Shown here: positions 1 to 6,685 of the stretch, piece by piece
Position numbering within the stretch: position 1 is the stretch's first letter
How the letters are laid out: each line of letters starts with the position of its first letter
From: Treponema sp.
GTDB taxonomy: Bacteria; Spirochaetota; Spirochaetia; Treponematales; Treponemataceae
Length of the DNA stretch: 6,974 nucleotides
Assembly (NCBI GenBank): GCA_017613485.1
Contig: JAGADS010000143.1
Location: forward strand, 1-6,974
Reading direction: 5' to 3'
Made by a program: the position numbers and the translations under genes
Notes under the pieces: model-generated
Databases searched by the model: none
Seen by the model: only the letters and a program-made list of their open reading frames with translations
Told to the model about the DNA's origin: nothing

Positions 1-610
1 CCTCACAATTCGGATTTCTTGCCGTGCATGTATAGCGTCCATGCAAAAGAAGATAGTGGTGCGCGTGCTGCATGTATTCTGGAGGAACCCTCTTTAAAAG
101 TGACTGCTCAACCTCAAGCGGTGTCTTTCCCTCTGCAATTCCTATCCTGGGGCAAATCCTCAAAAGGTGCGTGTCCACAGGCATAGTAGGCTGACCGAAA
201 ATCACGTTCAGGACGACATTGGCGGTTTTTCTTCCGACACCGGGCAGTGACTCAAGATCCTCTCTGTTATCCGGAACCTTTGAATCAAAATCATCGATCA
301 GGCGCTGGCTAAGTGCCATGACATGATCCGCCTTGTTCCTGTAGAGTCCGATTGACTTGATGTATGAAATAAGATTTTCACGTCCAAGCGAAATCATCTG
401 GGATGGGGTTTTTACTTTTCTGTATAATGGCTCAGTTGCCTTGTTTACGGCTTTATCTGTGGTCTGTGCGCTTAAAACGACGCTGACAAGAAAACAGTAG
501 GCATTTGGGGCAATAAGCTCGCTCTTTGGCTCTGGATTCTGCTTCCTGAACCTTTCAAAAACTTCCCTTAAAGCCCCTTCGTCCAGCAGGGCATTTTTCT
601 TTCCTGCCAT
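1..610 (-). CDS. nth: Endonuclease III, 3' end cut by window edge
   Basis: Base-excision-repair DNA glycosylase/AP lyase that removes oxidised pyrimidines and nicks the abasic site. The visible 203 residues align by eye along the length of E. coli Nth. The helix-hairpin-helix LPGVGRKTANVVL lies at about residues 122-134 with the catalytic lysine K128. VDTHLLR carries the catalytic aspartate D146. HGRYTC and NPNC give C195 and C202, the first two cysteines (C-x6-C) of the C-terminal 4Fe-4S cluster; the other two lie beyond the edge. The start is the ATG at 610-608, whose A is also the last base of the thrS stop (TAATG). No good Shine-Dalgarno sits at normal distance; an AAGG lies about 20 bases upstream inside thrS, so expression probably depends on coupling to thrS. 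No catalytic residue is missing. Family assignment is secure. Confidence 0.96.
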   Translation of the reverse strand, partial: MAGKKNALLDEGALREVFERFRKQNPEPKSELIAPNAYCFLVSVVLSAQTTDKAVNKATEPLYRKVKTPSQMISLGRENLISYIKSIGLYRNKADHVMALSQRLIDDFDSKVPDNREDLESLPGVGRKTANVVLNVIFGQPTMPVDTHLLRICPRIGIAEGKTPLEVEQSLLKRVPPEYMQHAHHYLLLHGRYTCTARNPNCE

Positions 611-2367
611 TAAATGCCGTTATAGTGTGTACTTACCTTGTCCAGAACATAATCGCGGAATTCATTCAGCTTGAATGTCCTCTGCGGTATCTGTGAGCTG
701 AAGCGGAAACGGCAAGTGACTGTCTCCTCCTCCTGCTCCTTTGCTCCCACGACAAGAATGTACGGTGTCTTATGCTCCTGTGAGATTGTCTTGATCTTGG
801 ACTTCATGTTCTCATCGCTTGTATATGCGTTTGCACGTATATTTGCACAGCTCAGGAAATCACGAACCTTGTCGGCATAGTCATTGAAATCAGGGCTTAC
901 AGGAACAACCGCAACCTGCTCAAAATGCAGCCATGTCGGGAATGCACCCGCATAGTTTTCTATCAGGATACCCATAAAGCGTTCAAGAGAGCCTAAAACA
1001 GCCCTGTGAAGCATTACAGGATGATGTTTCTGGTTGTCTGCGCCGATGTACTGGGCATCAAGACGTTCTGCAGAAGGAAGCTGATAGTCAAGCTGAATCG
1101 TACCGCACTGCCATTCGCGTCCAAGTGCATCAATCAGCGTGAACTCAAGCTTTGGACCGTAGAATGCACCCTCGCCCTCCTGAATCTCAAATTCAAGTCC
1201 TGCTGACTTACATGCGGCAGAAAGGGCAGCCTCTGCATGATCCCATGTGGCATCGTCACCGACATGATCCTCCGGCCTGGTACTGAGCTTAACAAGAAGG
1301 TTCTTGTCAAAACCGAAATCCTTGTATACGTCCTTAAGAAGATTGCAGAACTTTGTTACCTCGGCTTCAATCTGCTCTTCCGTACAGATAATGTGTGCAT
1401 CATCCTGAACAAAGCCCCTTACACGCATGATTCCGTGCAGGGTACCGCTTGGCTCGTTGCGGACACAGTGACCGAATTCTGCCATACGCAGGGGAAGATC
1501 CTTGTATGAGCGGACTTTGCTCTTGAATATCTCAAGTGCACCAGGACAGTTCATCGGCTTGATTGCAAAAACACGCTTCTCACTCTCGGTGATGAACATA
1601 TTTTTCTGATAATGTCCCCAGTGACCGCTTCTTTCCCACAGAGTACGCGGCATTATTGCAGGTGTGTTTACCTCTACATAACCGTCACGCCTTACCTTTT
1701 CCCTCATGTAATCCTGAAGGACAACATACATGCTCCAGCCGTTTGAGTGCCAGAAAATCTGTCCCGGATCCTCTGGATCAAGGTGGAACAAATCCATCTG
1801 CACGCCTATCTTGCGGTGGTCACGCTTATCGGCTTCCTCAAGCATCGTAAGATAATCCTTAAGGTCATTCGGCTTGTAGAAGGCAACCGCGTAAACACGG
1901 CTCAGCATAGGACGGGTTGAGTCTCCCCTCCAGTATGCACCGGCGGTTTTCATAAGCTTAAAGCTCTGTGCGTTTATTTCCTTTGTATTCTGAACATGAG
2001 GTCCACGACACAAATCCGTGAATGTGTCCTGAGTGTATGTTGTAATCTTCTCACCTTCCGGCAAATCCCTGATCAACTCCAGCTTATAGGGCTGATCCTT
2101 GAAAATCTCCATGGCTTCCTCGCGGGTCACTTCCTTCTGAACGAAATCAAAGTTACCTGCCAGAATCTTGCGCATTTCTTTTTCAATTGCAGGGAAATCA
2201 GCTTCTGTCAGCTTGCGGTCGGTCGGGAAATCAAAGTCATAATAGAAACCATTGTCGATAGCCGGTCCAATCGCAACCTTCGTCTCTGGAATAAGACGTA
2301 ATACAGCCTCTGCCATAACATGTGCGAGACTGTGCCTGATTTTCTGTAAATTCTCATCAACAGCCAT
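610..2367 (-). CDS. thrS: Threonyl-tRNA synthetase lacking the TGS domain
   Basis: Charges tRNA-Thr with threonine in the cytoplasm (class II synthetase), 585 residues against about 642 in E. coli. The missing part is the N-terminal TGS (N1) domain. The protein begins in the editing (N2) domain, whose metal-site residues are intact: H12 and H16 in [12 protein letters not shown]120 and H124 in CRGPH. The catalytic core has zinc ligands C274 (PMNCPG), H325 (DDAHIIC) and H454 ([10 protein letters not shown]), plus motif 2 [10 protein letters not shown] at about 303-312. The anticodon-binding domain spans about 483-575. The ATG at 2367-2365 is preceded by GAGG seven bases upstream. An in-frame TGA lies only four codons upstream (2379-2377), so the domain loss is real and not a mis-called start. 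From memory, spirochaete ThrRS proteins are often this short. It heads the thrS-nth unit and has a structured leader (see 2425-2504). Confidence 0.98.
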   Translation of the reverse strand: MAVDENLQKIRHSLAHVMAEAVLRLIPETKVAIGPAIDNGFYYDFDFPTDRKLTEADFPAIEKEMRKILAGNFDFVQKEVTREEAMEIFKDQPYKLELIRDLPEGEKITTYTQDTFTDLCRGPHVQNTKEINAQSFKLMKTAGAYWRGDSTRPMLSRVYAVAFYKPNDLKDYLTMLEEADKRDHRKIGVQMDLFHLDPEDPGQIFWHSNGWSMYVVLQDYMREKVRRDGYVEVNTPAIMPRTLWERSGHWGHYQKNMFITESEKRVFAIKPMNCPGALEIFKSKVRSYKDLPLRMAEFGHCVRNEPSGTLHGIMRVRGFVQDDAHIICTEEQIEAEVTKFCNLLKDVYKDFGFDKNLLVKLSTRPEDHVGDDATWDHAEAALSAACKSAGLEFEIQEGEGAFYGPKLEFTLIDALGREWQCGTIQLDYQLPSAERLDAQYIGADNQKHHPVMLHRAVLGSLERFMGILIENYAGAFPTWLHFEQVAVVPVSPDFNDYADKVRDFLSCANIRANAYTSDENMKSKIKTISQEHKTPYILVVGAKEQEEETVTCRFRFSSQIPQRTFKLNEFRDYVLDKVSTHYNGI

Positions 2368-2424
2368 ACTAATACCTCACAAGGAGACAAGATACCCTTT
2401 TTGCACTGTTTTTTCAATAGGGTC

Positions 2425-2504
2425 GCAAGCATTCGCTTGCTCTTAAAGTTTTGCTTTGGTCGCGGAAGCTCCCATTTTTCCTTCGGAAAAACCAGCAAAA
2501 CTTT
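2425..2504. repeat. Cluster of inverted repeats in the thrS leader region
   Basis: Three hairpins can be read directly. (1) GCAAGC-ATTC-GCTTGC at 2425-2440 is a perfect 6-bp stem with a 4-base loop. (2) AAAGTTTTGCT (2445-2455) is perfectly complementary to AGCAAAACTTT (2494-2504), and the stem can extend by GGT (2458-2460) with ACC (2491-2493) after a 2-base bulge. (3) Inside that arch, TTTTTCC (2475-2481) pairs with GGAAAAA (2485-2491) around a 3-base loop; A2491 is shared with the arch extension. The element lies in the untranslated part of the thrS mRNA, 58-137 bases before the thrS ATG. It may be a dispersed spirochaete repeat or a cis-acting RNA; the window alone cannot decide. No T-box consensus is present, and no hairpin loop resembles a threonine anticodon. 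Confidence 0.7.
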
Positions 2505-2525
2505 GTGCCGTAATAGTGAGGGCGT

Positions 2526-2544
2526 AAATTATAAATTATAAATT
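2526..2544 (-). promoter_or_regulatory. AT-rich 7-bp tandem repeat with possible thrS -10 boxes
   Basis: AAATTAT is repeated 2.7 times. On the minus strand this gives TATAAT twice (2540-2535 and 2533-2528), facing thrS. No convincing -35 hexamer lies 16-18 bp upstream of either copy, so this is a possible promoter and not a firm one. If used, the thrS leader would be about 150 bases and would contain the inverted-repeat cluster. Confidence 0.35.
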
Positions 2545-2580
2545 GAAACCTTTCCCATAGAATAAAAATCAATTATCTAC

Positions 2581-2586
2581 TATAAT
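2581..2586 (+). promoter_or_regulatory. TATAAT -10 box immediately before the transglycosylase gene
   Basis: A perfect TATAAT ends six bases before the ATG at 2593, so transcription would be expected to start at or within a base or two of the start codon. The stretch between box and ATG (TCTTTT after TATAAT lacks purines: bases 2587-2592) contains no Shine-Dalgarno. No good -35 hexamer is seen 16-18 bp upstream. The arrangement matches leaderless promoters. Confidence 0.5.
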
Positions 2587-2592
2587 TCTTTT

Positions 2593-3957
2593 ATGCATTT
2601 CAAGATAAAGAAGATTATAGCCACGGCTTTTATTATAAACTGTTTTTGTGTTCAGGCAGCTACCAAGGCAAAGACTAAGAAAAATGACGATCTTCCTCCT
2701 CCCCTCCCTTTTGAACAGGAAATTCTTGAGGAAATAATACCCGACACAGATACTCCGGAAGAATCAACTCCCACAGAGGCAAACAAATCCGAGACAGCTT
2801 CCACAAATACCAATTCAGACGAAAAATCAGCAGGAGAAGACAATTCAACTGATGCCGCTTCCTCCACCGACACCTATGCAGCAGAACAGGAAGAGGAACT
2901 GGAAAAAACAGAGGCAGAGGACCTGGCTAATGGAATCACGGAAACAGAATTTGTTCCGCCAGAGGAAGAATCACAGAAAAAAGGGATTCAGCGTAAAGAA
3001 ATAGGTCTTGACGGCGTTGACCATGCCCTGACCGAGAAATACCGCAACCAGTATCTTGGCGCACACGGAAGAAAACTCCTGATTGAATCCATACAGAACT
3101 CTGCCCCGTACAGGCCCTACATCATACAGCAGCTTACGGAAAAAGGCCTCCCGCTGTACCTGCAGTACCTCCCGATAGTTGAGTCAAACTATGTTGCAAC
3201 GGCTGTATCACGATCGGGTGCCACAGGAATATGGCAGTTCATGGAGAATTCCATGAAACCTCTCCTAAAGAAAAGCTCATGGTATGACGACAGGCGTGAC
3301 GGATGGAAATCAACCGACATGGCAATCCTAAAGCTCACGGAGAACTACAAGACATTCAATGACTGGGCTCTTGCTCTTGCGGCATATAACTGCGGTTCGG
3401 GTGCAATGTCCAGGATATTAAAGGAAAATCCCGGCAAAGATTTCTGGTACCTTGCAGACAACGGTTTGCTAAATCAGCAGTCATCACAGTATGTTCCAAG
3501 GCTTCTTGCCATAGCGGACATAATAGAAAATGCAGAGTATTACGGTGCCACCGACATTCTTGAGGCAAACAACAAGATTCTGGAGCTGGAGGTTCAGGAA
3601 TTCGACTACATCACAACCAGTGCAATGATAAGCTTCGGTCAGCTTGCAGAGGCATCGGGAGTAAAAAAAGACACGATAAAGCAGCTTAATCTCGCACTTT
3701 TCCGTAACTGTACACCCGCCGGAGAGGTTTATAAGGTAAGGCTTCCCAAGGGAACTGCAGAGGGAGTTGAGGAAAAGCTCAAGAAAATGGGTGTTGCAAA
3801 GGATGCGATAATCTATACCGTGGAAAAGGGAGACTCTCTGTGGGGAATTTCCCGCAAGTACGGAGTTACCGTAAAAGACCTGTGTGATGCCAATTCTATC
3901 AGCGAAAATGGTATTTTATCTATAGGAAAGAAGCTGATTGTGCCGATATTCAAATAA
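2593..3957 (+). CDS. mltD: Secreted MltD-type lytic transglycosylase with LysM domain
   Basis: Cleaves the glycan chains of peptidoglycan between MurNAc and GlcNAc, acting in the periplasm; 454 residues. Residues 1-22 are a signal peptide with a basic start, a hydrophobic core and a likely cut after VQA. INC at 15-17 also loosely fits the relaxed spirochaetal lipobox, so a lipoprotein is possible. Residues about 31-130 are a low-complexity linker rich in Glu, Asp, Ser and Thr. The catalytic SLT domain (about 140-320) shows LPIVES with the catalytic glutamate E197, ATGIWQFM (210-217), WYDDRRDGWKSTD, ALAAYNCGSG (261-270) and YVPRLLA. An MltD-like segment follows (about 330-400), then a single LysM peptidoglycan-binding domain (about 407-451; YTVEKGDSLWGIS). 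The ATG at 2593 is the only possible start: a TAA lies in frame at 2563-2565 and there is no later start before the catalytic domain. No Shine-Dalgarno is present. The gene is divergent from thrS and is followed by a repeat and an OmpA-family gene. Confidence 0.93.
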   Translation: MHFKIKKIIATAFIINCFCVQAATKAKTKKNDDLPPPLPFEQEILEEIIPDTDTPEESTPTEANKSETASTNTNSDEKSAGEDNSTDAASSTDTYAAEQEEELEKTEAEDLANGITETEFVPPEEESQKKGIQRKEIGLDGVDHALTEKYRNQYLGAHGRKLLIESIQNSAPYRPYIIQQLTEKGLPLYLQYLPIVESNYVATAVSRSGATGIWQFMENSMKPLLKKSSWYDDRRDGWKSTDMAILKLTENYKTFNDWALALAAYNCGSGAMSRILKENPGKDFWYLADNGLLNQQSSQYVPRLLAIADIIENAEYYGATDILEANNKILELEVQEFDYITTSAMISFGQLAEASGVKKDTIKQLNLALFRNCTPAGEVYKVRLPKGTAEGVEEKLKKMGVAKDAIIYTVEKGDSLWGISRKYGVTVKDLCDANSISENGILSIGKKLIVPIFK

Positions 3958-3973
3958 GGTATTTTGTCCGATT

Positions 3974-4033
3974 GTCATGCTGAACTTGTTTCAGCATCTT
4001 GTTATAGAGATTCCGAATCAAGTTCGGAATGAC
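3974..4033. repeat. Bipartite palindromic repeat (two 25-bp hairpin arms)
   Basis: Two 25-bp arms (3974-3998 and 4009-4033) face each other across a 10-base spacer, starting GTCATGCTGAAC and ending GTTCGGAATGAC. The arms are inverted copies with 20 of 25 positions identical. Each arm is also a hairpin with a perfect 8-bp stem (ATGCTGAA with TTCAGCAT; ATTCCGAA with TTCGGAAT) and a 5-base loop. Four of the five differences fall as two compensated base pairs; the fifth is in the loop. Read on the plus strand it encodes MLNLFQHL and, later, IPNQVRND. I recall such strings as frequent spurious translations of dispersed palindromic repeats in many bacterial genomes. It has no T-tract, so it is not a typical intrinsic terminator. 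Confidence 0.88.
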
Positions 4034-4066
4034 TTCCGGCAGTATTTCATCAGGGGATTAGGTTTT

Positions 4067-5527
4067 ATGGTAAAAAGAATTGCTAAAGTTATTTCTGTCC
4101 TGGTTTTTATTTCAGCGGGAAGCTCTGTATTTGCAGACACGCAGGCAGATGACATTCAGTATTATTCACAGTATTTGGCTGAAGGCTATACATACAACGA
4201 GGTTCAGGAGGCTGAGCAGGCCGCCTACGCAAGCGCAGACATTGACCCGGAGCGTGCACTTATGAGCTCAACTAGCCGTGTTGACTGGAGCAAGAATGCC
4301 CTGGTCTCAGACGTGACGCTGGACGTTGTAAAGGCAGGAATCCCGATGCCAAGCGGAAAAGCCGTGTCACTGAACCGCATTCAGATGGAGCTTCCGGTTC
4401 TTGTAAAGGATCCTCTTCTGGCACTCTATGCAGACGACACGAATACAATCGGTGACCTTGTTCTGGACGGTAAACTCACGCTGGACGCACTTACACGCAT
4501 AATCGACAACAGCAAGAAGACACCGCCGTATTTCGTAAACGCATCAAACAACCTCAAGACAACACATACAATCGACCTGAAGCAGATAGGCTCACTTCTT
4601 GTAAAGCACAATACACCCTACGTTCAGGAAAAACCGATAGACCGCATTTCATCCCGTGCATACTCAGGAATCGTAATCGATGCACGCGGACTTCTTCCAG
4701 TTCATGGTGAGCATGTTAAATCCAAGGTTTCCCCATGCCTTTTCCCGAAAATCTGGAACCAGGACATGACCCTTGTATACGAGCGCAACATGGTGGCTTC
4801 CAATGTGGCAAAGACAAAGGGAATCGTGGACTACATGAAAGGCCAGGGAAGCAATAAAAAGACAGAAAGGGCAGGAAACGACCCTCTGTGGATTACCGCA
4901 AGGGAAGTCTACGGCGTAAACCGCTGTGATCCTGTCATCTCTTATGAGGACTACCTCCGCATCACCACAATACCGCAGAATCTTGAGCTTTTAAAGCAAG
5001 GCAAGATTGTAATCCTTCTTGATGATGACATGCTTTCCTATACAGTCAAGACACCAAGAAAAGACGTGGACTATTACCTCAACTACATAAAGCTGGAAAA
5101 GACAGTCGATGAGTCAAAGATTGAGCCGACAGAAATAGAAGACAGTACAATCGGTGCAAAATTCACCGTAAAAGACCTGCGCTTTATTGCAGACTCTTAT
5201 GAGCTTTTGCCGGAAGAGAAACCCCGCATCAAGGAAATCGCAGAGCAAATCAAGTCTTTCATTGCGAAAGGAGATTACACAATCCGCGTAAACGGACATA
5301 CAGCCGACGTAAACAAGCCGAACGGACAGAAAACATTGAGCGAGCAGCGTGCAGAATCAATCGTAAATGCACTTGTTGCAGAAGGCATTTCCAAGCAGTT
5401 GTTCAGCTGGTACGGATATGGTGGAACAAGCCCTATTGCCGATAACGCCACAGCAGAAGGACGTGCACAGAACCGCCGTGTTGAGATATTCGTAATACCA
5501 AAGGGAACAGAGCTACAGTACCGCTAA
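4067..5527 (+). CDS. Secreted OmpA-family protein, Tp0624-like two-module layout
   Basis: Probable periplasmic or envelope protein that binds peptidoglycan; 486 residues from this start. Residues 1-23 are a signal peptide (MVKRIAKVISVLVF..., cut after VFA). The central module (about 100-330) contains SGIVIDARGLLPV (200-212), then NDPLWITAREVYG (271-283) and VISYEDY. These resemble a conserved domain seen in LPP20-type and related periplasmic proteins. The OmpA C-terminal domain is about 365-478: FIADSYELLPEE, NGHTADV (409-415), LSEQRAESIV (424-433) and NRRVEIFV (469-476). D414 and R428 are candidates for the peptidoglycan-contacting Asp and Arg. The frame is open further upstream to an ATG at 3938, but those 43 residues overlap the transglycosylase gene and translate the palindromic repeat. 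The ATG at 4067 has AGGGG ten bases upstream and opens directly into the signal peptide. Likeness to T. pallidum Tp0624 (about 476 residues) is from memory. Confidence 0.9.
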   Translation: MVKRIAKVISVLVFISAGSSVFADTQADDIQYYSQYLAEGYTYNEVQEAEQAAYASADIDPERALMSSTSRVDWSKNALVSDVTLDVVKAGIPMPSGKAVSLNRIQMELPVLVKDPLLALYADDTNTIGDLVLDGKLTLDALTRIIDNSKKTPPYFVNASNNLKTTHTIDLKQIGSLLVKHNTPYVQEKPIDRISSRAYSGIVIDARGLLPVHGEHVKSKVSPCLFPKIWNQDMTLVYERNMVASNVAKTKGIVDYMKGQGSNKKTERAGNDPLWITAREVYGVNRCDPVISYEDYLRITTIPQNLELLKQGKIVILLDDDMLSYTVKTPRKDVDYYLNYIKLEKTVDESKIEPTEIEDSTIGAKFTVKDLRFIADSYELLPEEKPRIKEIAEQIKSFIAKGDYTIRVNGHTADVNKPNGQKTLSEQRAESIVNALVAEGISKQLFSWYGYGGTSPIADNATAEGRAQNRRVEIFVIPKGTELQYR

Positions 5528-6622
5528 ATGTCAGACCTTTTTGAATACCTTAAGTGGCGCGGAGACTTGGATTTTACAGAAGCGGCTTTCAACGAGGTTG
5601 ACTGCCTGCTTTTGTGCCAGATTGCATACTTGAATTACTCTTCTCTTGTACCCCATGATTTCACGGAAAACGGACCTGCATTGAAAAATGTTGCCCAGAA
5701 CATGCAGAACCTCAAGGATTTTAAGCAGCGGTCAAATCTGGGACCTGGCCTGAACCCAGAAACAATGAATCTTTTTTTAAATGCCTCTGAGACCCATAGA
5801 TTCGGATCCTTACGCATGTGTGCATTCCGAAATAAAATCGACCTTGAGAAAGAAGAGCAGTTCTGTGCCGTGACATTCAGCTCGCAGGAATGGAATGCAG
5901 TGATTTTTCGTGGAACAGACAGTTCAATCGTAGGCTGGAAGGAGGACTTCAATTTAGGATATCTTCCACAGGTGCCTGCCCAGACTGATGCCACAGAATA
6001 CCTGAACCTTGCATTTGAGGAACTGAACGGTAAAATCATCACGGGGGGACATTCCAAGGGAGGAAACCTTGCCCTGTATTCCGCCACACATTGCAAAAGC
6101 GAGTACATATCCCGCATACTTTCAATCTACAACAACGACGGTCCGGGATTCAACTCGGAATTTTTCAGCTCAGAGCGTTATCTTGCCGTAAAGGACAGGC
6201 TCCACACCTTTGTTCCTCAGCTTTCGATAGTGGGAATGCTTTTCTCGCACCCCGATGAATACAGTGTCGTACGCAGCAATGAAAAAGGCTTTGGTCAGCA
6301 CGATCCCATGAGCTGGATTCTTAAAGGACCTTTCTTTGACTTTGTTGAAAAAAGGGACAATGCCTCAATGTTCATAGGACAGACAGTGAACGAGTGGATA
6401 GACGACCTTACACCTGCCGAAAAGGAAGAATTCATAGAGACCGTTTTCGGGGTCCTTAAGCACGCAGACATTACAAAAGTGGCGCAGATGAAGGATAATC
6501 CCCTTAAATCAATAGGTAAACTTATCGGGGCATCAGCAAAACTTTCCCCAAATACCCGCAATGCCGTCCTTCACACAGCAGGAGAGCTTGTCAAAACCGC
6601 CATGTCGAACATCCACAATTAA
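5528..6622 (+). CDS. Mbeg1-like (DUF2974) alpha/beta-hydrolase-fold protein
   Basis: Predicted serine hydrolase of unknown substrate; 364 residues, no signal peptide or membrane segment, so cytoplasmic. The nucleophile elbow is GGHSKGGN (173-180) with S176. FRGTD (127-131) matches the lipase-type oxyanion segment. H258 in GQHDPMSW is the likely catalytic histidine, and D204 in YNNDGPGF is a candidate acid. The N-terminus (SDLFEYLKWRGDLDF...EVDCLLLCQIAYL) and the DGPGF and QHDP motifs fit the Mbeg1-like/DUF2974 family as I know it. The C-terminal part (about 295-364) is helical and lacks recognisable catalytic motifs. The ATG follows the OmpA stop with no gap (TAA then ATG) and without a Shine-Dalgarno, so translation probably depends on re-initiation after the OmpA gene. 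Family call is good; reaction and substrate are unknown. Confidence 0.85.
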   Translation: MSDLFEYLKWRGDLDFTEAAFNEVDCLLLCQIAYLNYSSLVPHDFTENGPALKNVAQNMQNLKDFKQRSNLGPGLNPETMNLFLNASETHRFGSLRMCAFRNKIDLEKEEQFCAVTFSSQEWNAVIFRGTDSSIVGWKEDFNLGYLPQVPAQTDATEYLNLAFEELNGKIITGGHSKGGNLALYSATHCKSEYISRILSIYNNDGPGFNSEFFSSERYLAVKDRLHTFVPQLSIVGMLFSHPDEYSVVRSNEKGFGQHDPMSWILKGPFFDFVEKRDNASMFIGQTVNEWIDDLTPAEKEEFIETVFGVLKHADITKVAQMKDNPLKSIGKLIGASAKLSPNTRNAVLHTAGELVKTAMSNIHN

Positions 6623-6627
6623 AAAAT

Positions 6628-6656
6628 TTGGCTTTTCCCCGGATATGTGATATAAT
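6628..6656 (+). promoter_or_regulatory. Near-consensus sigma-70 promoter with extended -10
   Basis: TTGGCT (6628-6633) is separated by exactly 17 bp from TATAAT (6651-6656), and the -10 is preceded by TG and one base (TGATATAAT, 6648-6656), an extended -10. The expected transcription start is near 6663, about 11 bases before the Shine-Dalgarno of the next gene. It begins only six bases after the DUF2974 stop, so the downstream gene is probably an independent transcription unit. Confidence 0.75.
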
Positions 6657-6673
6657 TATTCTGTCAGCAAAAC

Positions 6674-6680
6674 AAGGAGG
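6674..6680 (+). promoter_or_regulatory. Perfect Shine-Dalgarno that points to an ACG start
   Basis: AAGGAGG is the strongest ribosome-binding site in the window. Within a usable distance (4-12 bases) there is no ATG, GTG or TTG in an open frame. The frames beginning at 6684 and 6685 hit stop codons quickly. Only the frame containing ACG at 6686, five bases downstream, stays open. The site therefore decides the start of the next gene. Confidence 0.75.
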
Positions 6681-6685
6681 CTGTT

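Noticed and set aside
1237..1509. 90-codon plus-strand frame inside thrS
   Set aside because: It is an antisense shadow of the conserved ThrRS catalytic core.
2208..2498. 96-codon minus-strand frame running from the thrS leader into thrS in another frame
   Set aside because: Its upstream half translates the inverted-repeat cluster and the rest is out-of-frame thrS; nothing supports a protein.
2380..2520. T-box riboswitch or E. coli-style thrS operator
   Set aside because: No T-box consensus is found, and the hairpin loops do not carry a threonine anticodon-like triplet.
3998..4008. Promoter for the OmpA gene inside the repeat spacer (TGTTATAGA)
   Set aside because: The -10 matches only four of six positions and no -35 is found at proper spacing; co-transcription from upstream is as likely.
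3974..4033. Intrinsic terminator after the transglycosylase gene
   Set aside because: The hairpins are not followed by a run of T on either strand, and the repeat interpretation explains the symmetry better.
5635..6117. 160-codon open frame on the minus strand inside the hydrolase gene
   Set aside because: It lies wholly antisense to a gene with clear family motifs and shows no recognisable motif of its own.
6611..6632. Terminator after the hydrolase gene
   Set aside because: The AATT-rich imperfect palindrome is weak and overlaps the -35 region of the next promoter.
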